Below are positions 16,446 to 25,365 of a DNA stretch of 64,000 nucleotides, piece by piece. The stretch lies in NCBI RefSeq assembly GCF_016649425.1, contig NZ_JADRCR010000001.1, positions 248,001-312,000 of the forward strand, given 5' to 3'. The first letter of the stretch is position 1; every line of letters begins with the position of its first letter. The notes beneath the pieces were generated by a model that ran no database searches, was not told the DNA's origin, and saw nothing but the letters and a program-made list of their open reading frames with translations. A program made the position numbers and the translations under genes. This DNA is from Limnobaculum allomyrinae (GTDB lineage: Bacteria; Pseudomonadota; Gammaproteobacteria; Enterobacterales; Enterobacteriaceae).

Positions 16446-17192
16446 CTAATCTTTCGTAACTTTCAACGGTGAGAAGCTTTGCGCCACTGGCATTAACTCA
16501 ATGCGGTTAACGTTTACATGGGCTGGTTGAGTGGCAATCCAGTATACGGTTTCGGCAATATCGGTCGCGGTTAGTGGTTGGACGTTTTCATACAGGCTGG
16601 CCGCTTTGGCATCATCCCCTTTAAAACGTACATTAGAGAATTCAGTGGTGCCGCATAACCCTGGTTCAACGTCCGTCACACGAATGGCAGTTCCCGCCAG
16701 ATCGGCTCTCAGATTAAGGCTAAATTGCTTCACAAAAGCTTTGGTTGCGCCATATACGTTTCCGCCCGGATATGGATATGTTCCGGCGATTGAGCCAATG
16801 TTAATCACGTGGCCACGATTCTGTTCAACCATTTGCGGTAGAATGGCATGAGTAACTGATGCCAGTGCCGTCACGTTAGTATTAATCATGGTGCTCCAGT
16901 CGCTGAAATCCGCTTTATTAGCAGGTTCCAGGCCTAATGCTAAACCCGCATTGTTCACCAACAGATCAATATTTTTAAACGCAGCCGGCAGTGTATTTAA
17001 TGTAGCCAGTAGTTTTTCACGATCGCAAACGTCTAATTCAACGGGAAGAAACTTATCGCCCAGTTCATTTTTGAGCTGCTGAAGACGCTCCGCACGGCGT
17101 GCTACACCAATTACATGGTGGCCCTGAGTAACAAATTTTCTGACAATCGCCTGACCAAATCCTGCAGATGCACCGGTAACAAAAACAACCAT
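16446..17192 (-). CDS. ydfG: NADP-dependent 3-hydroxy acid dehydrogenase YdfG (SDR)
   Basis: 248 residues, the length of E. coli YdfG. Coenzyme motif TGASAGFG at residues 6-13, then NNAG near 80-83, and the catalytic set Ser134, Tyr147, Lys151 (GSIAG and YGATK). R/R at 32-33 after the second strand fits NADP. In E. coli the enzyme oxidises L-allo-threonine and reduces malonic semialdehyde. The family's VGGTEF segment reads CGTTEF here, next to the substrate side. AGGGGAA precedes the ATG. Confidence 0.93.
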   Translation of the reverse strand: MVVFVTGASAGFGQAIVRKFVTQGHHVIGVARRAERLQQLKNELGDKFLPVELDVCDREKLLATLNTLPAAFKNIDLLVNNAGLALGLEPANKADFSDWSTMINTNVTALASVTHAILPQMVEQNRGHVINIGSIAGTYPYPGGNVYGATKAFVKQFSLNLRADLAGTAIRVTDVEPGLCGTTEFSNVRFKGDDAKAASLYENVQPLTATDIAETVYWIATQPAHVNVNRIELMPVAQSFSPLKVTKD

Positions 17193-17226
17193 TACATTTC
17201 CCCTTGCCTGTTTGTATATAAGAAAA

Positions 17227-17253
17227 CCTTTTGGCTACTGGTAAGCCAAAAGG
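17227..17253 (-). terminator. Terminator of bioD2 on the minus strand
   Basis: Perfect 10-base stem (CCTTTTGGCT / AGCCAAAAGG) followed on the minus strand by TTTTCTT. Confidence 0.75.
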
Positions 17254-17318
17254 AGAGGACTCAATTTCTGCCTCACATTTCCATCATCGTTGATTAATGA
17301 GATGACAGCAATGCAATA

Positions 17319-17990
17319 TCAGCTGTTTTTTATGCGGCTCAGATCGATAAAACTGGTTAAGTCTCGTTCTTCTGGTCGGGAGAGATACGGCAGTTCACCA
17401 ATCAATGGTGCAGGAATATTCTGTTTAAGCGCTTCGATGGTTTCTGCATAATAGGCTAAACCGGGATTGATTCGATTTGCTACCCATCCCGCAATCTTCA
17501 GTCCATCACGAGTAATGGCTTCAGCCGTCAAAATTGCATGATTAATGCAACCAAGCTGAATGCCCACCACTAAAATAACCGGAAGCTTTTCTTCAATCAC
17601 CCAGTCAGAAATAGGACGCATACCGTTCAACAGGAAACGCCAGCCGCCAGTACCTTCAACAATCACAGCATCAGACTGTGATTGAAGATGGCTCAATCCC
17701 CGGGAAAGACGCGCATAATCCATTGGACTGTCGCTATAAGTTAACGCCGCATGATCTTCAATGATTACCGGATTAACTTCATCATAAGAAACACTGATAG
17801 ATGAGGAGGATTGGAGAATCATGGCATCATGATTTCGCGCCCCCTCATCGGTCGTGTGGGAAGCAATTGCGATAGGTTTATACCCTACAGCACGCTTTCC
17901 TTGTTTAATAAACGATTGTAACAGAGCCCGTGAAATGACGGTTTTGCCCACTTCAGTACAAGTACCGGTTACAAAAAATCGATTCGGCAT
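17319..17990 (-). CDS. bioD: Dethiobiotin synthetase, BioD2/YnfK type
   Basis: 223 residues. Glycine-rich P-loop GTCTEVGKT at residues 8-16; E. coli BioD and YnfK have Asp where this has Cys10. Lys38 in YKP and the VEGTGGW and GCINHA motifs are present, as is ANRINPG near the nucleotide base. The enzyme closes the ureido ring of dethiobiotin from diaminopelargonate, CO2 and ATP in the cytosol. Position next to mlc matches the second copy (ynfK) of E. coli rather than the bioABFCD operon. Confidence 0.86.
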   Translation of the reverse strand: MPNRFFVTGTCTEVGKTVISRALLQSFIKQGKRAVGYKPIAIASHTTDEGARNHDAMILQSSSSISVSYDEVNPVIIEDHAALTYSDSPMDYARLSRGLSHLQSQSDAVIVEGTGGWRFLLNGMRPISDWVIEEKLPVILVVGIQLGCINHAILTAEAITRDGLKIAGWVANRINPGLAYYAETIEALKQNIPAPLIGELPYLSRPEERDLTSFIDLSRIKNS

Positions 17991-18250
17991 AAAAGTTATT
18001 GCTCCGAAACCTTCTAAATAAATGGTTGATTCGTATCAAATGCCGGGTCGCTAAAACGGAATAAGCAACAAATAGATAATAGAATTCATAAGCAGTGATA
18101 TTCATCTCAGGATCAAAAGTCTAGGCTAAGGCCTGATTGAATAGATTGCGTTAGCTCAAGATTTGCTAAAACAGCTGATATCTTTTTTAAAAAACAAAGC
18201 GTTATACTTATTTAGAGGTAAATAATGGAAGTTTAAGTTTTTAAAGCAGA

Positions 18251-19468
18251 TTATCCCTGAAGAAGCTTAACCAGTAGAGAGCCATTGTATAGCGCCATCT
18301 TCACCAAAGCCGCCCCAGGCATGGTTCCTACATTCACAAAGTGAGTTGGGGCAATACGGATATCCGCCCGGTACTGCGGTAAAGATTGTTGATGAATACT
18401 CTGCTCTATTGCCGGATAGAGCGTGCCAGAAGAGGCATTTAACGGCGAACCAATGATGATCTTTTCCGGGTTAAAGATATTAACCATCACTGCAGCGATA
18501 TGTCCGATGCTTTCCCCAACATAACAGATGATCTCTCTGGCTAACTTATCGCCTTTGTTAGCCGCATCGCATAAATTTTCAATGGTAACCGGTGAGAAAT
18601 TAAGCATAGAGTCGGGATGAGAAGGCAACAGCTGTCGAGTTCTCTCCAGAATATTACTCATGCTGGCGATAGTCTCCAGACAGCCATGATTTCCGCAATA
18701 GCAAGCTTTCCCCTTTGGATCTACCTGAGTGTGCCCTATCTCAATTCGGCGACTGGAGTCTGCATGAAGAATTCGTCCATCGGTAATAACAGAAGCGCCC
18801 ACCACATCATCAATAACGATCTGAATGACATTTTGACAGCCAAATGCCGCACCATACAATGCTTCACTGATGGCCCAGGCAGAGACATCCTGTTGTACAT
18901 ATACCGGTAAGCCGGTTCTTTTGCTGAGCATGGGGCCTAACGGGACATTTTCTTCATTGTAGAATGGCATTTTGTGTACCACACCCGCAGTCGCATCGAT
19001 GATGCCCGGCATAGTAATGGCAATAGCCGTCAGACGCTCCAGCAGTTTCTGATGGCGGGTAAAAAAAGATTCTATTTGATAGATAAAGCGTTCCAGCCAG
19101 GAGCTGTTTTCATCGATGGGAAAATCAATTTGCTCTTCAATAATTAACTGATTGCTTAGGTCTCTTAAAGCCAGCGTCAGATAACCATAATGAACACGGC
19201 CACTTAAATAGTGCCATGCCTGAGTATCCAGTTCGACACCGACTGCCGGGCGACCACGACTCCCCGCTTCACTGAATTCAGTCTCTTTAACCAAATGGGC
19301 ATCATACAATTCACGAACGATCTTAGTGATGCTGGCTGGCGCCAGATGGGAGAGTTTAGACAAATCAATACGTGATACAGGACCATACTGATCGATAAGT
19401 CGATATACCGCGCCAGTATTGGTCTGTTTGATGTGGTCAATGTGGCCCGGCTGCCCTTCTCTATTCAC
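18251..19468 (-). CDS. mlc: Mlc, ROK-family repressor of sugar PTS genes
   Basis: 405 residues (E. coli 406). N-terminal winged HTH at about 31-52 (SRIDLSKLSHLAPASITKIV), ROK body, and the structural zinc site His246, Cys256, Cys258, Cys263 in the CYCGNHGCLE motif. Mlc represses ptsG, manXYZ and its own gene, and is pulled off DNA by membrane-bound dephosphorylated EIICB-Glc. Start GTG has GAGG upstream. Order ynfK-mlc-ynfM is as in E. coli. Confidence 0.95.
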   Translation of the reverse strand: MNREGQPGHIDHIKQTNTGAVYRLIDQYGPVSRIDLSKLSHLAPASITKIVRELYDAHLVKETEFSEAGSRGRPAVGVELDTQAWHYLSGRVHYGYLTLALRDLSNQLIIEEQIDFPIDENSSWLERFIYQIESFFTRHQKLLERLTAIAITMPGIIDATAGVVHKMPFYNEENVPLGPMLSKRTGLPVYVQQDVSAWAISEALYGAAFGCQNVIQIVIDDVVGASVITDGRILHADSSRRIEIGHTQVDPKGKACYCGNHGCLETIASMSNILERTRQLLPSHPDSMLNFSPVTIENLCDAANKGDKLAREIICYVGESIGHIAAVMVNIFNPEKIIIGSPLNASSGTLYPAIEQSIHQQSLPQYRADIRIAPTHFVNVGTMPGAALVKMALYNGSLLVKLLQG

Positions 19469-19800
19469 GTTGTTGCCTCTGAATACAGCTGATTAAATCT
19501 TTTGGAATATATTACCCTGCTATCGGAATTTATATGTGTTGCAATATATAATAAAATCAATACGATTTAACCGACAACGTCAGGCAGATTAACAGGATTC
19601 GTTTTTATTTCTATCATTTAAGCCATTGTTTACTGCTAACTGGTTCTTATTTATTCAACCTGCGATGATGACAGCAATAAAATTGGCATTTTCCGGCTAA
19701 TATCATAAATGGATTTCGATTATCGTTTACCCGACAATATTTGTCACCAACGTATAGTTTTAATTTCCTGATTATTGCCAGTTATGGCTGAGGAATCATC
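19469..19800. other. Divergent intergenic region mlc | ynfM
   Basis: 332 bases with no supported ORF. It must hold the promoters of both genes. I see no clear hairpin or strong palindrome. Confidence 0.5.
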
Positions 19801-21135
19801 GTGGCACAGCATAAGCCCGAGCCGACAAATCTGGCAGAGACTTCTGCCGATGAGGCAGCCCCTGAACCTGATTTAAACACCTTGCCGGTTTCTAATCCCG
19901 TCACTAAAGTAAAAATGTCGCGTTCCCGTTCTCCTTTTATCGTCAGGGGAACCGCTGATTTTATGAAGGTCACTGCGGCGATGTTTTCTGCCGGTCTGGC
20001 AACCTTTGCCCTGCTTTATTGTGTTCAGCCGATTTTACCCATACTTTCCCATGATTTTGGCATTTCGCCGGCCAGTAGCAGTTTATCATTATCGGTTTCC
20101 ACCGCTATGTTGGCGGTAGGTTTACTGTTTACCGGGCCTATATCTGATGCTGTGGGACGTAAGCCGGTGATGGTAGTTGCCCTGATGCTGGCTGCCACGC
20201 TAACAATTGCCAGTTCATTAACCACCAGTTGGCACGGTATTTTAATCATGCGAGCGTTGGTTGGCCTGGCATTAAGCGGAGTGGCTGCGGTTGCGATGAC
20301 CTACCTTAGCGAAGAGATTGACCCAATGTTTGTCGCTTTCGCTATGGGGCTATATATCAGCGGTAACTCTATTGGTGGTATGAGTGGGCGGCTTATCAGC
20401 GGCGTGATGACAGACCTGTTCTCATGGCGAATTACGCTGGGTAGCATTGGCTGTATTGCCCTGATTGCGGCTATTGTCTTTTGGCGTATATTGCCTCCTT
20501 CTGGTCACTTTCGCCCCTCATCTCTGCGCCCCCGAACCTTGTTAATAAACTTTCGTTTACACTGGCATGACCGTGGCCTGCCTCTGCTGTTTGCTGAGGG
20601 CTTTTTATTAATGGGGGCGTTTGTTACGCTATTTAACTACATCGGCTATCGTCTGATGGAACCTCCTTACTATATCAGTCAGGCATTTATTGGCTTACTC
20701 TCTCTGGTTTACCTGACGGGTACCCTTAGTTCTCCTAAAGCCGGTTCTTTGAGCGTAAAATATGGTCGTGGCCCGGTATTTCTCTGCTCTGTCGCACTGA
20801 TGTTATTAGGGCTATGTATTAGTCTGTTTTCATCAATCTGGCTTATCTTTATTGGTATGCTGATCTTTACTCCCGGTTTTTTTGCCGCACACTCCATCGC
20901 CAGCAGTTGGATTGGCCACCGGGCTAAACGAGCCAAAGGTCAGGCATCAGCACTGTATTTGTTTTTCTACTATGTCGGTTCCAGCATCGCCGGAACCTTA
21001 GGTGGTTTTTTCTGGCATAACTATGGCTGGACTGGATTAGTTATATTTCTCGCCGGAATGTTACTTTGTGCCCTGTTTATCGGGCGTTATCTTGCTCGTT
21101 TGCCGGAAGCATCAGCAAAACCGAAAAGCCACTAA
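19801..21135 (+). CDS. ynfM: MFS transporter YnfM
   Basis: 444 residues with 12 predicted membrane helices after a ~50-residue polar N-terminus rich in Pro, Glu and Ser. The MFS motif A between helices 2 and 3 reads GPISDAVGRKPVMV. YnfM is an arabinose-like exporter family member; its substrate is not established (Bcr/CflA-related efflux has been suggested for the family). Start GTG has GAGGAA upstream. Location next to mlc as in E. coli. Confidence 0.87.
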   Translation: MAQHKPEPTNLAETSADEAAPEPDLNTLPVSNPVTKVKMSRSRSPFIVRGTADFMKVTAAMFSAGLATFALLYCVQPILPILSHDFGISPASSSLSLSVSTAMLAVGLLFTGPISDAVGRKPVMVVALMLAATLTIASSLTTSWHGILIMRALVGLALSGVAAVAMTYLSEEIDPMFVAFAMGLYISGNSIGGMSGRLISGVMTDLFSWRITLGSIGCIALIAAIVFWRILPPSGHFRPSSLRPRTLLINFRLHWHDRGLPLLFAEGFLLMGAFVTLFNYIGYRLMEPPYYISQAFIGLLSLVYLTGTLSSPKAGSLSVKYGRGPVFLCSVALMLLGLCISLFSSIWLIFIGMLIFTPGFFAAHSIASSWIGHRAKRAKGQASALYLFFYYVGSSIAGTLGGFFWHNYGWTGLVIFLAGMLLCALFIGRYLARLPEASAKPKSH

Positions 21136-21145
21136 AGAGGTTAAG

Positions 21146-21283
21146 GTGAAAGAAAAGAAAGACCTGATATCACGCATTATTGAGGCAGTGATGAATAATA
21201 TTCGGGAACATATGATGATTTATATCGTTATTTGGATCATTGTTCTGTTGCTGGATATCTATTATGTCTGGTTTTATGAGTAA
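21146..21283 (+). CDS. 45-residue single-helix membrane protein
   Basis: GTG at 21146 has AGAGG (21136-21140) five bases upstream and is 10 bases after the ynfM stop. The protein is VKEKKDLISRIIEAVMNN, then a charged turn and one hydrophobic helix (MMIYIVIWIIVLLLDIYYVWF). It looks like a small inner-membrane protein co-transcribed with ynfM; such microproteins often modulate a transporter, which is inference. A strong terminator follows at once. Confidence 0.6.
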   Translation: MKEKKDLISRIIEAVMNNIREHMMIYIVIWIIVLLLDIYYVWFYE

Positions 21284-21300
21284 TTGATTTTATTTACATA

Positions 21301-21328
21301 AATAAAGGAGCCCGCAGGCTCCTTTATT
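21301..21328. terminator. Bidirectional terminator, small ORF | glycerate kinase
   Basis: Perfect 12-base stem AATAAAGGAGCC / GGCTCCTTTATT with loop CGCA; suits both converging units. Confidence 0.88.
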
Positions 21329-21341
21329 ACGTGTATCCCTG

Positions 21342-22490
21342 TTAATTTTTGGGGGATATTTGAGCCATTTTCCAGATACTGGCTATATTCCTTGCTGTAA
21401 TTTTCAGATTATCTTCTGCTTGCTGCAAAGCGTCCGGCAATGAACCCACCCGGGTAAGCACAGAGAACACCGCATCCAGACCATGATCATGTACCACCTG
21501 ATGATCCGGAGTTAATCCTCCGGCCAGTGCAATAACCGGTTTATTAAAGCGTTTAGCTGAACGCGCCACACCAATTGGCGTTTTACCATGAATACTCTGG
21601 CTATCAATACGTCCTTCGCCGGTAATGACCAGATCCGCGCCTTCTAACAGATGCTCCAGATCTAATGCTTTGATAACAATATCTATACCCGGTTTAAGTT
21701 CTGCATTTAATAACCCCAATAACGCCGCGCCCATTCCACCTGCGGCACCGGCCCCCGCTGCATTTAATACTGAATTTCCCGTCACTTTCTCAATCAATAA
21801 ACCATAAGAGAATAGTGCCGCATCCAGCGTTTTAACCATTTCTGGTGTAGCCCCTTTTTGCGGGCCAAATATTGCCGATGCGCCGGATGGCCCACACAGT
21901 GGATTATTAACATCACAAGCCACGGTAATGGTTACGTCAGCTAAACGAGGGTCTAATCCACTTACATCAATGTCAGCCAGATTACTCAGGGCTCCGCCAC
22001 CAACATTGAGTGAATTGCCCTGAGCATCTTTAAATTGTACGCCAAGAGCCTGCATCATACCCGCGCCACCATCGTTAGTCGCGCTGCCACCTATCCCGAG
22101 GATAATATGTTTAACACCTAACGCCAACGCCGCCAGAACTAACTCTCCGGTACCCTGACTGGTGGTCAATAAGGGATTGCGTAATTCAGGTGGAACATGA
22201 TGAAGCCCGGATGCAGCCGCCATTTCGATTACCGCGGTTTTACCATCGCCCATCAATCCCCAATAGCCATCAACCGGTTGACCCAATGGGCCGGTGACCG
22301 ATTGTCTAAAATACTGCCCACCGGTCGCTTCAACCATAGAAACAACCGTTCCTTCACCGCCGTCTGCCATGGGGACTTTAATATATTCAGCATCAGGATA
22401 AATTTCATGAAATCCCTGCTGAATTGCAGTAGCGACCTGCATAGCAGACAAGCTTTCCTTAAAAGAGTCGGGTGCGATTACAATTTTCAT
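21342..22490 (-). CDS. garK: Glycerate 2-kinase (GarK/GlxK family)
   Basis: 382 residues from the ATG at 22490, which gives the family start MKIVIAPDSFKESL; the upstream in-frame ATG at 22523 would add 11 residues that look like read-through of the permease tail. Motifs: PMADGGEGTV, GIGGSATNDGGAGM and VITGEGRID, all typical of the type 2 glycerate kinases. It phosphorylates D-glycerate to 2-phosphoglycerate with ATP. The symbol garK or glxK cannot be told apart here. The gene lies 7 bases after the GntP-type permease and near cdaR, which controls glycerate/glucarate genes in E. coli. Confidence 0.9.
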   Translation of the reverse strand: MKIVIAPDSFKESLSAMQVATAIQQGFHEIYPDAEYIKVPMADGGEGTVVSMVEATGGQYFRQSVTGPLGQPVDGYWGLMGDGKTAVIEMAAASGLHHVPPELRNPLLTTSQGTGELVLAALALGVKHIILGIGGSATNDGGAGMMQALGVQFKDAQGNSLNVGGGALSNLADIDVSGLDPRLADVTITVACDVNNPLCGPSGASAIFGPQKGATPEMVKTLDAALFSYGLLIEKVTGNSVLNAAGAGAAGGMGAALLGLLNAELKPGIDIVIKALDLEHLLEGADLVITGEGRIDSQSIHGKTPIGVARSAKRFNKPVIALAGGLTPDHQVVHDHGLDAVFSVLTRVGSLPDALQQAEDNLKITARNIASIWKMAQISPKN

Positions 22491-22497
22491 ATTAGCT

Positions 22498-23763
22498 CTA
22501 TCCTGCCAGTCCAAACACACCAAACATCAATGTAGAAACAATAGCGATAGTTAATCCAATCACCGTTTCGTAAGGTAATAACTTAAGGCGTTCTCTGATT
22601 TGCATATTTACGCTTCCGCCAGTGGCATGGAAAAAACTACCGTGCGGTAAGTGATCAAGTACCGTGGCACCGGCATGGATCATGGCTGCACCGGCTAATG
22701 CACTCACACCCAGTTCCAATAAAGTATGGCTGAATACACCGGAAGCCACAGCGGTACCCGCGGTAGTTGATGCGGTTGCCATTGACATGATGGCACCTGA
22801 GATTGGCGCTAACAGATAAGGGGGTAAACCGGAAGCGGTAAGCCCATCAATAAGCACTTCTTTTAAACCTGAATTACCAATGATGCCAGCCAGCGTTCCT
22901 GTTCCTAACAGCATGATGGCGACAGGAGCCATACGGTTTAAACCGGCTATCATAAACGTATTACTTTGTTTAATTCGCCCCATCATTAACGCACCCACTA
23001 ATCCACCAACCGGTAGAGCAATTAATGGATCAATGGAGATACCGGCAAGAGGACGCAGTGATAACAAAGCAATAGCAACTAAAGGAGCACTGATAGCCGC
23101 TAAAAAGCCCGGTTGACTTCCAGCCTGATGAGAGATCACCTCATGAGATTCAACTTTGCTGCCTTTATTAACCAGACGCTTCGCCAGAAAGTAAGCTACG
23201 ATAAGACCAAAAATTCCTGGCACAATACCCGCCATCATGACCGAGGTTAGCGGCACGTTAAATGCATCGGCAGCAGCAATAGAATTGGGATTGGGTGACA
23301 TCACATTACCCGCTTTACCACCACCAATCATAGCCAGCAGAATAGCCATTTTTGACAGGTCAGCTCGTTGGGCAATGGAAAGTGCAATTGGCGCAACGGT
23401 AATCACCGCTACATCAATAAATACGCCAACGGCGGTTAATAACATGGTCGCGATGGCCAACGCTAATAGTGCCCGGGTTTCCCCAACTTTACGCACGACG
23501 GTTTCCGCAATGGTGTTTGCCGCGCCTGATTCAATTAATACCCCAGCCAGCACGCCAGCGGCCAGAATCCGTAATACGGCGTTAGTTATACCTTGTGCAC
23601 CGGTCACCATTAACGTAACTGTTTGAACCAAATCGGCGCCGCCAATTAAACCACCAACCAAAGCACCAATCATCATGCTATAAGCCGGTGAGACTTTTCT
23701 TAATATCAGAACGATGGCAACCACTAAAGCCGCTATCGCCCCTATTGCAGAGACGGTTGTCAT
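22498..23763 (-). CDS. GntP-family sugar acid permease
   Basis: 421 residues with 11-12 hydrophobic helices. Family blocks are visible: GVFIDVAVITVAPIALSIA, IGGGKAGNVMSPNPNSIAAA and ASTTAGTAVASGVF. GntP relatives import gluconate, D-serine or other C3-C6 acids by proton symport. With glycerate kinase downstream and cdaR upstream, glycerate is the most likely substrate (inference). GGAG lies 8 bases before the ATG. Confidence 0.88.
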   Translation of the reverse strand: MTTVSAIGAIAALVVAIVLILRKVSPAYSMMIGALVGGLIGGADLVQTVTLMVTGAQGITNAVLRILAAGVLAGVLIESGAANTIAETVVRKVGETRALLALAIATMLLTAVGVFIDVAVITVAPIALSIAQRADLSKMAILLAMIGGGKAGNVMSPNPNSIAAADAFNVPLTSVMMAGIVPGIFGLIVAYFLAKRLVNKGSKVESHEVISHQAGSQPGFLAAISAPLVAIALLSLRPLAGISIDPLIALPVGGLVGALMMGRIKQSNTFMIAGLNRMAPVAIMLLGTGTLAGIIGNSGLKEVLIDGLTASGLPPYLLAPISGAIMSMATASTTAGTAVASGVFSHTLLELGVSALAGAAMIHAGATVLDHLPHGSFFHATGGSVNMQIRERLKLLPYETVIGLTIAIVSTLMFGVFGLAG

Positions 23764-23831
23764 TATTATTCTCCATAAGTAAGGTACTGGGATAATAGAT
23801 ACTGTCTGTGAAACCGAATTTAATCTTGAGA

Positions 23832-23853
23832 CATCCAGCTAAATAGCTGGATG
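23832..23853. other. Hairpin between cdaR and the permease gene
   Basis: Stem CATCCAGCT / AGCTGGATG with a 4-base loop, in the 122-base gap between the two genes. It has no T-tract; it could attenuate cdaR read-through into the permease operon. Confidence 0.35.
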
Positions 23854-23885
23854 ATTTGATTGAAGAAGTTGTAGAAATATACAAA

Positions 23886-25022
23886 CTAGCTTTGCAATTT
23901 CATGCCAATGTAAAGCCAGGCGGCTTGTTGCATATCATTGATCTTCAATGCAGTTATCTCTTCGATTCGCTGTAATCGATAGCGCAACGTATTGATATGG
24001 ATATACAGACTTGCTGCGGTTTGAGAAGGATCACAATTCTGTTCGAAATACTGCTTCAGCGTGGTTTGTAAAATGCCTTTGCTATCCTGAGCCACTAGCT
24101 TTAACCATACTCTTGATAGTTCCTGCGCCTGCCAGCTATCGGCTAAACCGCCTAATAGTGCGGGTAATGCGTGATCCGAATAGAACACATATTTATTTTT
24201 GAGTTTCAAACGCTGAGCCATCGCCTGTGTAGCTTTAGCCGTTTGATAAGAACGCCTGATGCCACCTTCTCCGGCAAAATAGCCTCCGACTGTCATACGG
24301 AAGAATCCTGCTGACTCAATCTGCCCTCTGAAGCGTTGTAGCTCGGCCATCTCTTGTTGAGGATCCCACTCTCCTTGCCTGAGATTAATGGGTTTCAATA
24401 CCACCAGTTCATTGAAGTCGGTAAAAGTAACCAAATGGTCACGCGCGCTGTATTCGAAAAAATCAATCAGGTTACGTAATACCTCGCTGTCTGGTTGATG
24501 TAATTCCACGATCACGACTACTCTGGGCTGCAATAGATTGACCCCAAGATAAGAGACCATTGAATTTAACGATGCTGAATAAACATCTTGTAAAATAAGC
24601 TGGTTAACCAGCTCTTCCCGATAGCGTTTATCCCACTGCTTTTGTTCCAGTAATGCCATCTGTTCAATAATTAACTCAGCGGCCATTTTAACAAGTTCCG
24701 CGTAAGCTCTGACTTCCGAAGGCTCTCCGGATATCCCCAGAACACCAATCAATTGATCCTGAAAACTGATGGGCAAATTTATGCCTGGTTTAACCCCTTT
24801 CAACTGACTGGCAGTGGCATTATCAATTTCCACAATACGATTTTCAGTCAACGCTAATATGGCCCCCTCATGGCGCTGATGAATTCGGGTTGGCTCACCG
24901 GATGCAATGATTACCCCATGCTCATCCATAACATTAACGGAGTAGTGAATAATACTCATAGTGCGCTGCACAATCTGGCGCGCGGTAGAATCTTTAAGGT
25001 AATTGGATCGAATAATGTGCAT
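23886..25022 (-). CDS. cdaR: CdaR-type regulator of sugar diacid/glycerate use
   Basis: 378 residues (E. coli 385). N-terminal diacid-sensing domain (AQIVQRTM-like start RQIVQRTMSIIHYSVNVMDE, residues 14-33; then GINLPISFQDQLIGVLGISGEP), a GGDEF-like middle, and a C-terminal PucR-type HTH ending in AASLYIHINTLRYRLQRIEEIT. In E. coli it activates garPLRK, gudPXD and gar genes when glucarate, galactarate or glycerate is present. Beside it lie a GntP-type permease and glycerate kinase, fitting a small glycerate regulon. Confidence 0.9.
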   Translation of the reverse strand: MHIIRSNYLKDSTARQIVQRTMSIIHYSVNVMDEHGVIIASGEPTRIHQRHEGAILALTENRIVEIDNATASQLKGVKPGINLPISFQDQLIGVLGISGEPSEVRAYAELVKMAAELIIEQMALLEQKQWDKRYREELVNQLILQDVYSASLNSMVSYLGVNLLQPRVVVIVELHQPDSEVLRNLIDFFEYSARDHLVTFTDFNELVVLKPINLRQGEWDPQQEMAELQRFRGQIESAGFFRMTVGGYFAGEGGIRRSYQTAKATQAMAQRLKLKNKYVFYSDHALPALLGGLADSWQAQELSRVWLKLVAQDSKGILQTTLKQYFEQNCDPSQTAASLYIHINTLRYRLQRIEEITALKINDMQQAAWLYIGMKLQS

Positions 25023-25300
25023 TTAAGTCTCTCAGAACTAATTCTGGTAAAACAAACTGTTATGACACTGACTGGGATGTCTCTGTTTATTAACGAATAA
25101 GAACATTAATGTCTTGGTTTAAAAAACAAAAATAGCATTGAAATGGCACGGTATATTGTTGTTTTACACAAAAATAATGATTATAAATTCAACAATTAGT
25201 TGCTAATCCCTTGTAGTTCATTGAAAAAGTATCATTTTGTTTTCGAGGAAGGCTCTGGAGGGATGCGGCTCACGAATTAGCTAATTATTTCTGGCACTAA
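25023..25300. other. Intergenic region between cdaR and fumC terminator
   Basis: About 280 bases upstream of cdaR. No supported ORF. Probably holds the cdaR promoter. Confidence 0.4.
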
Positions 25301-25336
25301 AAAATCCGTAATCACTTAAATATGATTACGGATTTT
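25301..25336 (-). terminator. fumC terminator
   Basis: Perfect 14-base stem AAAATCCGTAATCA / TGATTACGGATTTT with 8-base loop; on the minus strand the A-run at 25299-25304 reads as the U-tract. Confidence 0.85.
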
Positions 25337-25365
25337 AAAATCATTGTTTCGTTAGTAAAGCAACC

